Positions 1 to 9,177 of a stretch of 64,000 nucleotides of DNA are shown here, in pieces. The DNA comes from Rhizodiscina lignyota (Eukaryota > Ascomycota > Dothideomycetes > Aulographales > Rhizodiscinaceae), in the NCBI GenBank assembly GCA_010015805.1, contig ML978135.1:1-64000 (forward strand), in the 5' to 3' direction. The notes under the pieces were generated by a model that was not told where the DNA came from, made no database searches, and was given only the letters and a program-made list of their open reading frames with translations. Position numbers and translations under genes: made by a program. Position 1 is the first letter of the stretch, and the number at the start of each line of letters is the position of its first letter.

Positions 1-415
1 TAAGGCATATTGTATGATTAGTCAGGCAGGAACCCCCACGTGGGCCAGAAATGGCCTAAAAGGGCGAATGAAAATCTCTCTCTCTCTCTCTCTCGTCCCA
101 TCCATTGATATTAGTCCCCTCAATCGGTCTTGTCTGCTCGATTTCAAACCTCGTCGACAAATTCGTCCGAGTATCGTGCTCAACTTGAATCGTTCCTGCC
201 AAGGCCAATGCCACATTGTCTCAACCGACTTAATTCCAAAATCCGACAACGGCTGCCAAATGAAGAGGGGTACGAAGACGAGAATGGAGAGGAGAATGAA
301 GTCTATAAAAGCCCCCAGTGATGGCACAAAGCTGTCTACATTCATTCCCTCAGGTCAAATCCATTAAATCAAGAGCCAAAACATCAAAGCGCTTCCCACA
401 TCCAACTACAACACA
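1..415 (+). promoter_or_regulatory. Promoter and 5' leader of the short-chain dehydrogenase gene
   Basis: Non-coding sequence upstream of the dehydrogenase start. It contains a perfect E-box palindrome CCCACGTGGG at 35-44, a TC-dinucleotide run at 75-94 and a TATA-like TATAAAA at 304-310, about 105 bp before the ATG. The element roles are inferred from consensus only. Confidence 0.45.
75..94 (+). repeat. (TC)10 microsatellite
   Basis: Ten uninterrupted TC dinucleotides. Pyrimidine runs are common in fungal core promoters. This one lies about 320 bp upstream of the dehydrogenase start codon and would be length-polymorphic between strains. Confidence 0.9.
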
Positions 416-1201
416 ATGGCAAAATTCGACGCTTCCAAGACAGTCGTCCTCATCACTGGAGCAAACATTGGTCTCGGCTACGCAGCAGCTCGACTCCTTG
501 TGCAAGACAATCCGAAATATCATGTCATAATCGGTAGTCGTTCTCTTGAACGAGGGCAGGCGGCCCTCGAAAAGCTGCAAGACTCAGTTAGCAACCTTCA
601 TCAAAATCAGCTGGACGTTGTCGAAATCGACATCACTAAAGACGATTCCATCACTGCCGCCGCGGCAGCAATCGAGAAGAGATATGGTCGTCTCGATGTT
701 CTGGTTAACAACGCTGCTATCGCGCTCTCGAGTGATTCCGGCAAATGGAAGAGCGAGGAGCTGCGCCTGGAGTATGTGACCAACTGCATTGGGCCGGCAA
801 TCACAACGCAGACGTTCGTTCCGCTCCTCCGCAAGTCCAAGGACCCGAGAATCATCTTTGTCACATCCGGTATGGGTTCTCTAAGAATAGCGTCTGTTAA
901 CGACAACCCATATTACTTCGTCCAGGCCGCGGGCTACCGCAGCACCAAATCCGCACTGAACATGATCATGGTCGAGACAAACAAGTGGCTTCAGGGTGAG
1001 GGTATGAAGGTCTGGGCTGTTTGTCCAGGCTGGTGTGCCACCACGTTCGGCAACGAAGATGCGGAGGCAAAGCTGAAAATGGGGGCGAAGACTCCAGAGC
1101 AGGGCGCAACAGCAATTACCGAGGTGATTGAAGGCAAGAGAGACGCAGACGTCGGGAAGGTGACACACAATGATGAGCCGGGTGGTACGAGGGCATGGTA
1201 A
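416..1201 (+). CDS. Short-chain dehydrogenase/reductase (classical SDR)
   Basis: A 261-residue single-exon protein of the normal size for a classical SDR, which reduces or oxidises a carbonyl/alcohol group with NAD(P)(H). Seen in the sequence: the Rossmann dinucleotide motif TGANIGLG at residues 14-21, NNA at 98-100, the catalytic Ser about 151 (VTSGMGS) and the catalytic pair Y174/K178 in YRSTK. SRS at 41-43 after beta2 has no acidic residue, which fits NADPH preference (inference). There is no signal peptide or membrane segment, so it is likely cytosolic. The start is the first ATG and sits in the context ACAATGGC. The substrate cannot be told from sequence. It is next to cystathionine gamma-synthase on the same strand but 1.1 kb apart, with no sign of a shared pathway. 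Confidence 0.9.
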   Translation: MAKFDASKTVVLITGANIGLGYAAARLLVQDNPKYHVIIGSRSLERGQAALEKLQDSVSNLHQNQLDVVEIDITKDDSITAAAAAIEKRYGRLDVLVNNAAIALSSDSGKWKSEELRLEYVTNCIGPAITTQTFVPLLRKSKDPRIIFVTSGMGSLRIASVNDNPYYFVQAAGYRSTKSALNMIMVETNKWLQGEGMKVWAVCPGWCATTFGNEDAEAKLKMGAKTPEQGATAITEVIEGKRDADVGKVTHNDEPGGTRAW

Positions 1202-2300
1202 ATGGTGATGCAGTAGGACCGAGAATCATGCATGGATGGACTGTTTCGCTAATGCCATCCGGAGAGTCGGAGTTTTACGATAGCACCAGGGCACTGATGC
1301 CAGAATGAAGTTAGCAAGAATCTATGATCAGTCATTAATCGAGCTTCAGATCATGTAACAAACGAATCCGCAATACTGCTCTTCCTACTTGCCTCAAATC
1401 CAATTCAACGGAAGTATGAAATATCCGGGCCAACGTGTTAGATTTTAGGGGCTTAAATGCCAAGAGGCAATGGACCGCCACGCTGCAATCACCCTGCAAG
1501 CCTTAAAGGCTTTGTATAACGATGGCCAGTATGGTGCGGGAGTATGATGTTTCGGGTGACTAATTACGATATTATGCTTCAGCAAGCTCATCGTACAGAT
1601 TTGTAGAGACAAGTGGAGATTGGTCCCTACTCTTCGCCGAGGATGGGACGTATCCGGACTCCCGGAGTGAAATTTTGCCGGATCGACGCGACGCCAACGT
1701 CCAGCGAAGTGTGTAATCCATCCTTTACCCTTCACAGAATATGCCGTACTGGACAATTCCAACTCATCTTGAGGCGAACCTCTTCGTATTGACGGCTTGT
1801 GCACTCTAACGACTTCTCAAAGTGCGAATCGCTGATGTGAGACTGAATAAGTGACATCACGTGTAAGAATTGCTCCCTTGGGCGCTCGCGCGAGCTGAAG
1901 GTGCTGCAGCATGGACGGGGCTTAGCAGGGTTGCGCCGTCGACAGTTGTGGGAGAGCAAGGGCTTGCGAACCATCAACCGACCTGATTACCTGTCTTTGT
2001 GCTTCGGTTTTGCCTCTGTAGACGTTAGCTCTGTCGATTCCTTCCCTATAATAAGAGGCTTGACGACCCGTCAAGCTGGCCGCACCATTTCGCATGTCTA
2101 GCTTCGCCTTTTCAGTCCCCTTCGCCTTATCCATCCTTCTGCCTGCGGCATTCTTTGTTCCTACTTTCCTGTGGATCTCTCTGCGCGCTTTACCTCGGGA
2201 GAATATCGTTCGAAAAAAAGTAGAAAGCCAGGTAGACGCGGCACTACTCAATTTCGAGGACCTGGTAGATTCATAAAGGGAGCTACAGAACGACTTCAAG
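1202..2300. other. Intergenic region; promoter of cystathionine gamma-synthase
   Basis: This holds the 3' end of the dehydrogenase transcript and the promoter and leader of the next gene. A TATA-like CTATAATAAG lies near 2046. Apart from the sulfur-type composite site annotated separately at 1852-1863, I see no coding segment I can support; the open frames here are short and unconserved in appearance. Confidence 0.5.
1852..1863 (+). promoter_or_regulatory. Overlapping CYS3/MetR-like and Cbf1-like sites upstream of cystathionine gamma-synthase
   Basis: TGACATCA (1852-1859) matches the TGRYRYCA core of the Neurospora CYS3/Aspergillus MetR consensus. It overlaps ATCACGTG (1856-1863), which matches the RTCACRTG consensus for Cbf1. 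The pair lies about 440 bp upstream of a methionine-pathway gene, where sulfur regulation is expected. The matches are seen in the sequence; the function is inferred. Confidence 0.45.
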
Positions 2301-4010
2301 ATGACGGCGGACATTGCGAAGATCAGCACAACTCCAGGTCATGCCATCCCGCCATTTCCGAGACATGCCATCACCACTCACCTGCCAACATGGCAGGCAG
2401 TGCTCGACTTCGCCGACCGAAAGCCGGAAATTATGACGATGTTCAAGTCAATGTACCCGCGCATGATGCTACACCGCGACGTCATTGAGCTTGCCGGAAG
2501 CGTTCTCAAGTTTGCAAAAGCCCCCGAGGGTCAAACATGTTTCCTTTACCCCAGTTTGGAGGCCGCTGAGTCCCAAGTGAAGTTTTCTACGGATCCGAGA
2601 CGGAAAGAGGCGATGCTTAAGAAAGAAGATTTGAACTTGCGGGTGTTTGACATCGACGTCCGCTATTATGCCGTTTTCTTTGATGCCAAAAAGACGCCAA
2701 TGACGATGCCGTTTTGGACGAATGCCGGCATTGGAGTGTCGTCTCGAATGGCGGAGCAATCTTTGCAGCACATAGACCAGCTGAAGGAAGTGTCTCTTTC
2801 GTCTGTTTTCAGCGCGCCGCCTCCTGCAAACGGACAGCCGAAGGAATCGTCGGCCGAATACAAGACCCAAGAGAGAATAGCCTCTCTCCTCGAACGAGCC
2901 CCTGTTGGCGGAGCCCGAGACATAAAGGTCAAGGCAGACGATGTTTATTTCTTCCAGACCGGTATGGCAGCCATCTGGTGGGTACATGAGTACCTAATTG
3001 GCGCGAGAAATGGAACGTCAATTCTATATGGCTATGCATTCCACAGCACCCCACACGTTCTCGAGGACTTTGGACCTGCATACAAACTGTTTGGAAACGG
3101 GTCAACCGAAGAGCTGGATGAGCTAGAGTCGTTCCTTGAGACGGAGAAAAAGGAAGGTCGGAAGGTTCAAGCGATTTGGGCAGAATTTCCGGCGAACCCC
3201 ATGCTCACTATCCCGGACCTCTCTCGTCTTCGGAAGCTCGCTGATACCTATGACGTGGTTTTATGTGTAGACGACACTGTTGGCTCTTTCTGCAACGTCG
3301 ATGTCATGGGTGCAGACGGTGCAGATATTGTGCTCACATCATTAACGAAATCGTTCTCTGGATACGCAGACGTCATGGGCGGTAGCGCCGTCCTCAACCC
3401 TCTTACCAAGAGCTACTCAGAGTTGAAAGAGGTCTTCACTAAGCGCTACCATAATGACGTCTGTCCGCTTGATCTTGAGGCACTTGAACACAATAGCCGG
3501 GACTACCTGGAACGCTCCAAGGCTTTCAATTACAAGGCGGAATTCCTTGTGAACTGGCTTGAGAAGAAAGCCAAGGACCCGAACAGCGCTGTCAAGGAAG
3601 TCATGTATCCATCCTGCCACCCTCAACGTCCAAACTACGATGCGCGAAAACGGCCCACTACAGCGGAGTTCGAGGCTGGCTATGGCTGCCTCTTCAGCGT
3701 CGAGTTTGACAACGTGCCTGAAACAATTGCGTTCTACGACACAATGAGCAAGTACATTCACATTGGCCCACATTTGGGAGCTCACAGAACGCTTGTGCTG
3801 TGCTATGTGAAGGCGATTTACGCGAAAGGGCTTGACCACGTGGCGCCGTTCGGGCTGCACGAGACTGCGATCAGAGTCAGTGTAGGGTCCGAAGATGATC
3901 CGGAGCAGCTGTTGGAAGTCTTCAAGATAGCGGTTGCGGAGGCCGATGCTCTGAAGGCGAAGAGCGAAGACGCAGAGAAGGCGCCGACTGCGGTGGCGAG
4001 TGTGAGCTGA
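2301..4010 (+). CDS. STR2: Cystathionine gamma-synthase (PLP-dependent)
   Basis: A 569-residue uninterrupted protein of the Cys/Met-metabolism PLP enzyme family, of the long fungal Str2 type (bacterial MetB is near 390 residues; fungal proteins carry an N-terminal extension). It joins cysteine to an activated homoserine ester to give cystathionine, in the cytosol. Seen: an Asp pair in CVDDTVGSF that fits the cofactor-nitrogen Asp, and the Schiff-base lysine K350 in LTKSFSG. The N-terminus (about 1-70, with a THLPTW-type motif) looks like fungal CGS rather than cystathionine beta-lyase or O-acetylhomoserine sulfhydrylase. The first ATG, 24 bp after an in-frame stop-rich leader, is used. A sulfur-control-like site lies upstream at 1852-1863. 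Alternative: another gamma-family PLP enzyme, but the length and N-terminus argue for CGS. Confidence 0.88.
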   Translation: MTADIAKISTTPGHAIPPFPRHAITTHLPTWQAVLDFADRKPEIMTMFKSMYPRMMLHRDVIELAGSVLKFAKAPEGQTCFLYPSLEAAESQVKFSTDPRRKEAMLKKEDLNLRVFDIDVRYYAVFFDAKKTPMTMPFWTNAGIGVSSRMAEQSLQHIDQLKEVSLSSVFSAPPPANGQPKESSAEYKTQERIASLLERAPVGGARDIKVKADDVYFFQTGMAAIWWVHEYLIGARNGTSILYGYAFHSTPHVLEDFGPAYKLFGNGSTEELDELESFLETEKKEGRKVQAIWAEFPANPMLTIPDLSRLRKLADTYDVVLCVDDTVGSFCNVDVMGADGADIVLTSLTKSFSGYADVMGGSAVLNPLTKSYSELKEVFTKRYHNDVCPLDLEALEHNSRDYLERSKAFNYKAEFLVNWLEKKAKDPNSAVKEVMYPSCHPQRPNYDARKRPTTAEFEAGYGCLFSVEFDNVPETIAFYDTMSKYIHIGPHLGAHRTLVLCYVKAIYAKGLDHVAPFGLHETAIRVSVGSEDDPEQLLEVFKIAVAEADALKAKSEDAEKAPTAVASVS

Positions 4011-4601
4011 AAGCCGACAGTTGTTAACGTACGGCACGTGAAAATGATCGGGTTCAAATGTCCATGTTCAGGACCAGGGTTCTACTGCGTGTGGAGGTTG
4101 TGTTCAATCATACCAGGATCGTGGTCAATCCCTTTGCACGGACTTGTGAACTTGTATAGATTACTAGCGCAACACAAATGCGATGTAAAGCGTCCAATAC
4201 CTGGAAACATGCCTAATTTGCACGAACTGCATCGTTAAAGTAAAGCCCACTGTTTATGTATGTACGATTCGGTCTCGGTCTTTGTCTCAAACACCCAGAT
4301 TCACTTGATTACAGATGTCGCATTCACCCATAGCACCGTAGGATCATACTTACAAGAGTACTCGGAGGGCATTGTCGAAGACCGAATTTCGTGAGTGTAT
4401 GCAGGCATGTATTTAAAGTAAAGTATCTGGGGTTATACGCAAGGTAGCACGCAGGTCTCTGCCAATTTGAGCATGATGTGAACGGTCAAGTGGAATGCTG
4501 CGTTCGAGTGACTTGTCACACGCCTTTACTGTTTCGGAAGATGATAAGCTAGTCCCTTGATAGTGACTTTCCAAAATCTTACATAGGACAACTCTCATAC
4601 C
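4011..4601. other. Intergenic region between convergent genes
   Basis: The shared 3' region of cystathionine gamma-synthase (+) and the cyclase-family gene (-). AT-rich stretches with AATAAA-like signals are expected here. I see no coding sequence or repeat that I can support. Confidence 0.5.
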
Positions 4602-5651
4602 TCAGAATATCGCCAGCACATTTGGGGGACTGGTTCTCCATTAGCAGACTGTAATCCCAAGTTTTGACTCCAAGAGTACTCACCTCGCAGCACCCCCTAT
4701 GACGTTGCACGGCTCGCTCACCAGGAAGAACGTGTACCTGCCCATCTCCTTGCAATGCGACGCCAATTCTTCAAGGTGGAAGAACTCGCCGAGGGGCATG
4801 CCCCAACCGGCAAGGAGGACCTCGTGAAGCGAGAAGGGCCCGCCTTGCTTCGGGAAGCACTCAACAGCAGGCTGATCCGATCCTACACACGCAAACCGGT
4901 TCTCCCAAAGGAACTTCAGCATCTCTTCGCTTTGCTCGAGCCCCGCAAACTTCCAGTCCGTGTCAGTCGTGATGCTCATCTTCTGCTCGCTGCTCAGCGC
5001 TTCGAACTTCTCAAAGAGGCCTGCGCGGTAGAGCAAGATGTCGCCCGGCTGAAATTCGATACCCTGGAACTTGGCTACCTCGTGCAAATCCTGCGCCGAG
5101 ATGCCAATGCCCTTGAACGGATCGAAATCGGCAAACTTTGCAGGCTTCGTCTCTAGCCTCCATCGGTGGAAATCGAGCAAGACTCCCCTTCCTACAATCC
5201 CACGCTTCGCCATATTATGGATGCCATTGACACTACCTGCGCCCTCTCCCAGAATCTGCTCCTCAGTGACGCCGTTGTAAAACAGCCGCTCCTTGTGGTA
5301 GCCAGCATGCCGCAGGCCGTCCCACTGGCTGCTAGACTGGCTGTTGAAAGTCCAGACATCGTCGATGCCGATGCGCGGCGGGTCACGAGCGTAGATGTTC
5401 AAATGGAACGTCTGCCTTTTGAAGAAAGGAACAACCGACTTTCCATCGAGCGCGTTAAGGGCCCAGTTCAGGGAAATGCGGTGGCCCGAGCGAATTTCCG
5501 AGGCGGCGGAGGCGACAATGTCGTCCTTAAGGTGGTTAAGAGTGCCGAGCTCATCATTTGGCCCGTATAGACCCCAGGCGGAGTAGTATGGGTCTGATTT
5601 CCGGAGCGGCAGAGCAGAGAACGGGGGGTGGGTGGAGCTAGACATGGCCAC
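4602..5651 (-). CDS. Cyclase-family (kynurenine formamidase-like) metal hydrolase
   Basis: A 331-residue protein in two exons: 5651-4684 and 4629-4602. The 54-bp intron (4630-4683) has donor GTGAGT, a GCTAAT branch site and acceptor CAG. Splicing restores the family-typical C-terminal ending GGAASPPNVLAIF; reading through instead gives a stop three bases into the intron. The protein belongs to the putative cyclase family (PF04199), related to bacterial-type kynurenine formamidase. Seen: the fungal form of the active-site region, QWDGLRHAGYH near residue 110, in place of the bacterial HxGTHxD motif, and the conserved GRGVLLD and GDILLYR strands. No signal peptide is visible. The substrate is unknown; hydrolysis of an amide or ester is the family inference. 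It is convergent with cystathionine gamma-synthase. Confidence 0.85.
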
Positions 5652-7279
5652 TTTCCAGGCGTTTTCTCGAAGCCGTCGAATCAGCGTAATGGAGCGCTAT
5701 CAGAGTGATACAAATTCGTCGAAATCATCCCATGCTCTTGTCCAGGTCACCACGTTTGATGCCTCGCCGGCAAAGCTCGGTCCATAACCGCGGGGGACTT
5801 GCACTGTTCATCAAGTGCCGGTAAGCGGGGAGTTTCTGCCAGGGATGCAATATTGAATGATCTCCTCACTCACTTGCCGCAACGCATTATGCCATCACTG
5901 TTGCGCTTTTGGGGTTGTTTCCATGTCAGCCCTGAGAATACAGCAGGCATGCTCGGAAAGGATTCTACATCGCGGATATGGCTGTCCGTTTAGTGTGCTT
6001 GCTTTATCTTGATGTCATCCTGCCCTGGGCCAGTGCTCTCGCTTGCTACCGACAGCTTGGTAGCCGTCGATCTTTGTGGCTCACTTAAAGCGATCACTTT
6101 CGCTTTCGCTCGCCCATGTCGATATCGGATCATCACAACAAAGGGGAGTGAGAGGTGCTGTTCTCACATCCTGGACTCCGTAGACCCTGTACATACACAT
6201 CGTCTTTCAGCATGTCCGATGCGTTTGGCCTTGGAAAGCACCGATTTACCTCGCAAGCTGTGGACAGGCGTCGCTTTCCCGCCCTCAGGCTGTCGTTTCG
6301 GCCAGTCCCGAGCCACCAGGTTGCTGCTTCCTTCGGCTTCCCCGCGCGAGTGCGGTGGTGTCGAAGGCAGGATGAAGATTCAAGAAGCGGCAGATTGATT
6401 TAGAAACGTCTTCGTCTCGCTTGATTTCTTCTAGACCGCCAAATCTACGCCATCGCGCATTTTTCTTCTGTCAAACCCACGTGGCGATCAACCATTTTCA
6501 CCCTCTCCACATCGCGACGGCTGGCCTGTGCCGTGCTGAGTTTTATTGATGGCGTCGGCTCTCCGCCAATCTTCATCATTCCCTGCCCTTTTCTGCCCTG
6601 ATCTCCGCCTATCGCTGCTTCGGTTCCACTCCTTTTCCATCAATCGGCGCACATCAGCCCACACGTAATCGTGGACGAGCTGAAGACAACGCGATTCCAC
6701 TGGCGTCCCACAGAAGCGAGAAGAAACGCGCCGTCCTACCTTCACCAACGCACAGCGGCTCCACGTATGCGCGGACATGAGGCTTCCACGCGAGAAAACA
6801 AGCTGGGCAATGGCCAACGCGCCGAACATGCAGTCTGCAGCATCCCACGCACCAGTCAGCTTCATCGAAGCTCCTTTCTAGCGCCATCATGCCCGGAAAC
6901 AGACTTATCGTGCAACCCTGCGCGCTCCCGATTTGATCAAGATTGCACCCCTTCTCGGCGGGTGAACACGAGTAATGCTCCGGGTTCAGCGGCGCCATCA
7001 ACGCGCCGGCCGTGTCTTGGTCGTTGTGTGTATAATATCCACGTGTTGCACCTGCCGTAATTGCTGGTGGTTGACCCAGCCATTTGAACGTAGTAGGATG
7101 TGATATGACATGATCCTCGGTTGCCCAACCGTATAGCGCCATCTCCTATTTCGCGCTTATAGGTGTGGCGAGGACGATTTCTTCCTCTCTCGCTTTTGTT
7201 GCGCTCTACACTCTTTAATTCTTTTAATTGTGGAAGCTCTTGGCCGTCTGGGTCGCGCGTTGCTTCCCAATTCGCCATC
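5652..7279. other. Long divergent intergenic region (cyclase / RGS gene)
   Basis: A 1.6-kb region separating two divergent starts. It contains two CACGTG E-boxes (near 6478 and 7040) and several pyrimidine tracts close to the RGS gene start, consistent with a long leader. No reading frame here looks like a protein, and I could not build a spliced gene. Confidence 0.45.
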
Positions 7280-8849
7280 ATGTCGATCCTCTTCTACAAA
7301 CGACCCGACTATATCACAAAGCCGGACGGGCCTCTCAACAAGACCGAATGCCAACGCTACGTTGAGAAATACAAACATCTCCAAGGCAGGACGCCACCAG
7401 AATTGAGCTTCGAAAATGTCATTGAGGGTAGAGCTCTTCCAGTACGTTGGCCATTTCGGGTCTCCACCATAGCTGCGATGTAGGATCCTTGTGCTGACTT
7501 GCAGTAGCCATGCACGCTCAGCGACTTCATGGATTACCTCGTCTACGTTGAGCGCAACGCCGAAAACCTGCAGTTCTACCTCTGGCTGCGTGACTACACC
7601 AGGCGCTTCGAGGCTCTGAAGCCTGAGGAGCAGGCATTGTCACCTGTATGGAACGTAGAAGAGGGGGTAGCACCAGATGGTCTCCCTGTAAGGTCAAGCA
7701 GGAATCCGTCGGTGTACGAAAGGGAGATAGACTTCGATGGCACACGGCCAGGTACAAGGAACGGCCGGGGGCATGAGAGCAATGCAAGTGTGTCGGATGT
7801 GGCATCGTTCATGTCGAAATCAACGCAAGGCCCTATGACTATCAAGAACATGGAGACGATATCAGAAGACGCAAACAGCAATGTCGGGCTGAAGTGGCAG
7901 GGCTGTACGTCTATGCGCATCTTCCAGCCGCGGTTGCCTTTCGAGAGGTTGAAGCTAACGAATATCTCCAGTTTCATGCCAGCCCTTCCGCGCTGAGATC
8001 ACGCGAGTAATCGCCCACTATATTGCCCCAGAGAGTCCTCGAGAGCTCAACTTGTCGCACCGTGATCGCGGCGCCGTCTTACACGCCCTCCAGCATACCA
8101 CGCACCCCTCCGCACTCGCTTCAGTTAAAACTCTCGTCGAAGCCGTGCTGAAGGGCCAAGCCCACCCCAACTTCGTCCGATGGTCCGTCTGCAATGGCAA
8201 CAAACCGAAGGTACTCTTCGTCCGCACCATGGGCACAACAATGATCTTGCTGGCGCTGATAGCAATGATACTGTTGATCCTAAGCAGGGCGCCGAGGTGG
8301 TGGCGCATAACGCCATGCGCGTTGCTGTGGTTGGGCATCACGAACCTCGTCGCGAGCAAGAAGGGGATGTGCATGATCCTCACGCTAAATCACCAGCGAG
8401 ACCTCAAGCCTTGGGAACTCGACGCCGATCCCGCTAGCACATTCGGCATTATCTGCAAACCCATGATCGGTGGCTCAACGGCCTCGAGCAAGGGCGCCAA
8501 GAGTGTTCACTCCGAATCCGAATCGACATCGGAGCTGCGTCAGCCGGACTATCATCCGGACGAAGAGGCAGCTATTGAGGGAGCACTATCGACTCATGAC
8601 GAGAAGACAAAACACTGGACACTCGACTCCTTTGGTACGACAAATGAGTGGGACCAAGAAGAGTGGGTAAACCGGTACACAAAGCGGCCATTGCTGAAGC
8701 GCGCGTTCCCGGGGTCAACATGGGTGCAAGCGGAGGGTATAAGGCAACTACAGTCGAAGATTGTGAGAGAGAGTCAACTGTGGGGCTTGGCACTGACGAT
8801 AATAATCGTTACGGGGTTTACAGCGATTCCGAACGGAAACTTCTTCTAA
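7280..8849 (+). CDS. RGS-domain membrane protein (regulator of G-protein signalling)
   Basis: Three exons, 7280-7441, 7508-7904 and 7972-8849, giving 478 residues. Introns begin GTACGT in both cases and end TAG and CAG. For the first, the nearer CAG would put a TAG stop in phase, so the acceptor is CAGTAG. An RGS-like half lies at about residues 20-100 (SDFMDYLVYVERNAENLQFY). A variable linker of about 85 residues follows, then a second RGS-like half from FSCQPFRAEI (about 188) to about 250. Two hydrophobic segments come next (about 275-315), then a low-complexity acidic region, and a final hydrophobic segment near the C-terminus (LWGLALTIIIVTG). The layout resembles fungal RGS proteins with C-terminal membrane spans (Rax1/RgsD-like). 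The expected role is to speed GTP hydrolysis by a G-alpha subunit or to act in polarity; which one is unknown. Confidence 0.8.
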
Positions 8850-9177
8850 TCCAGCCTTTTTCATATTCGGTGGTTTGGTATTTGGGGCTTTAATGAGAGA
8901 TGACGGATATCCAATGGGTTTGTTTGCATAGGATGGAATTTGCTCGCCGGGCGTTGCTGGTGAATCCCTAAAGCGCTTTGGGAGCTACGCATTTGGGGGC
9001 TTAAGATTGGTGATATACCCGGCATCCTGTTCAAGGCTTTTGGCGGCTATTTGCGGTGGTCGAGATAATGTATTGAGAGACTGCCTGTATAACAGTTCAA
9101 TCAAAAGTATTATGTATAAGAACCGTACAGTCTGAATACATGGTTACAGTGGAACCTGGAAGATAGCCCCACAAGAG
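8850..9177. other. 3' intergenic region between convergent genes
   Basis: A short spacer between the RGS gene (+) and the unrecognised gene (-). It carries the two 3' ends; no other feature is visible. Confidence 0.5.
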
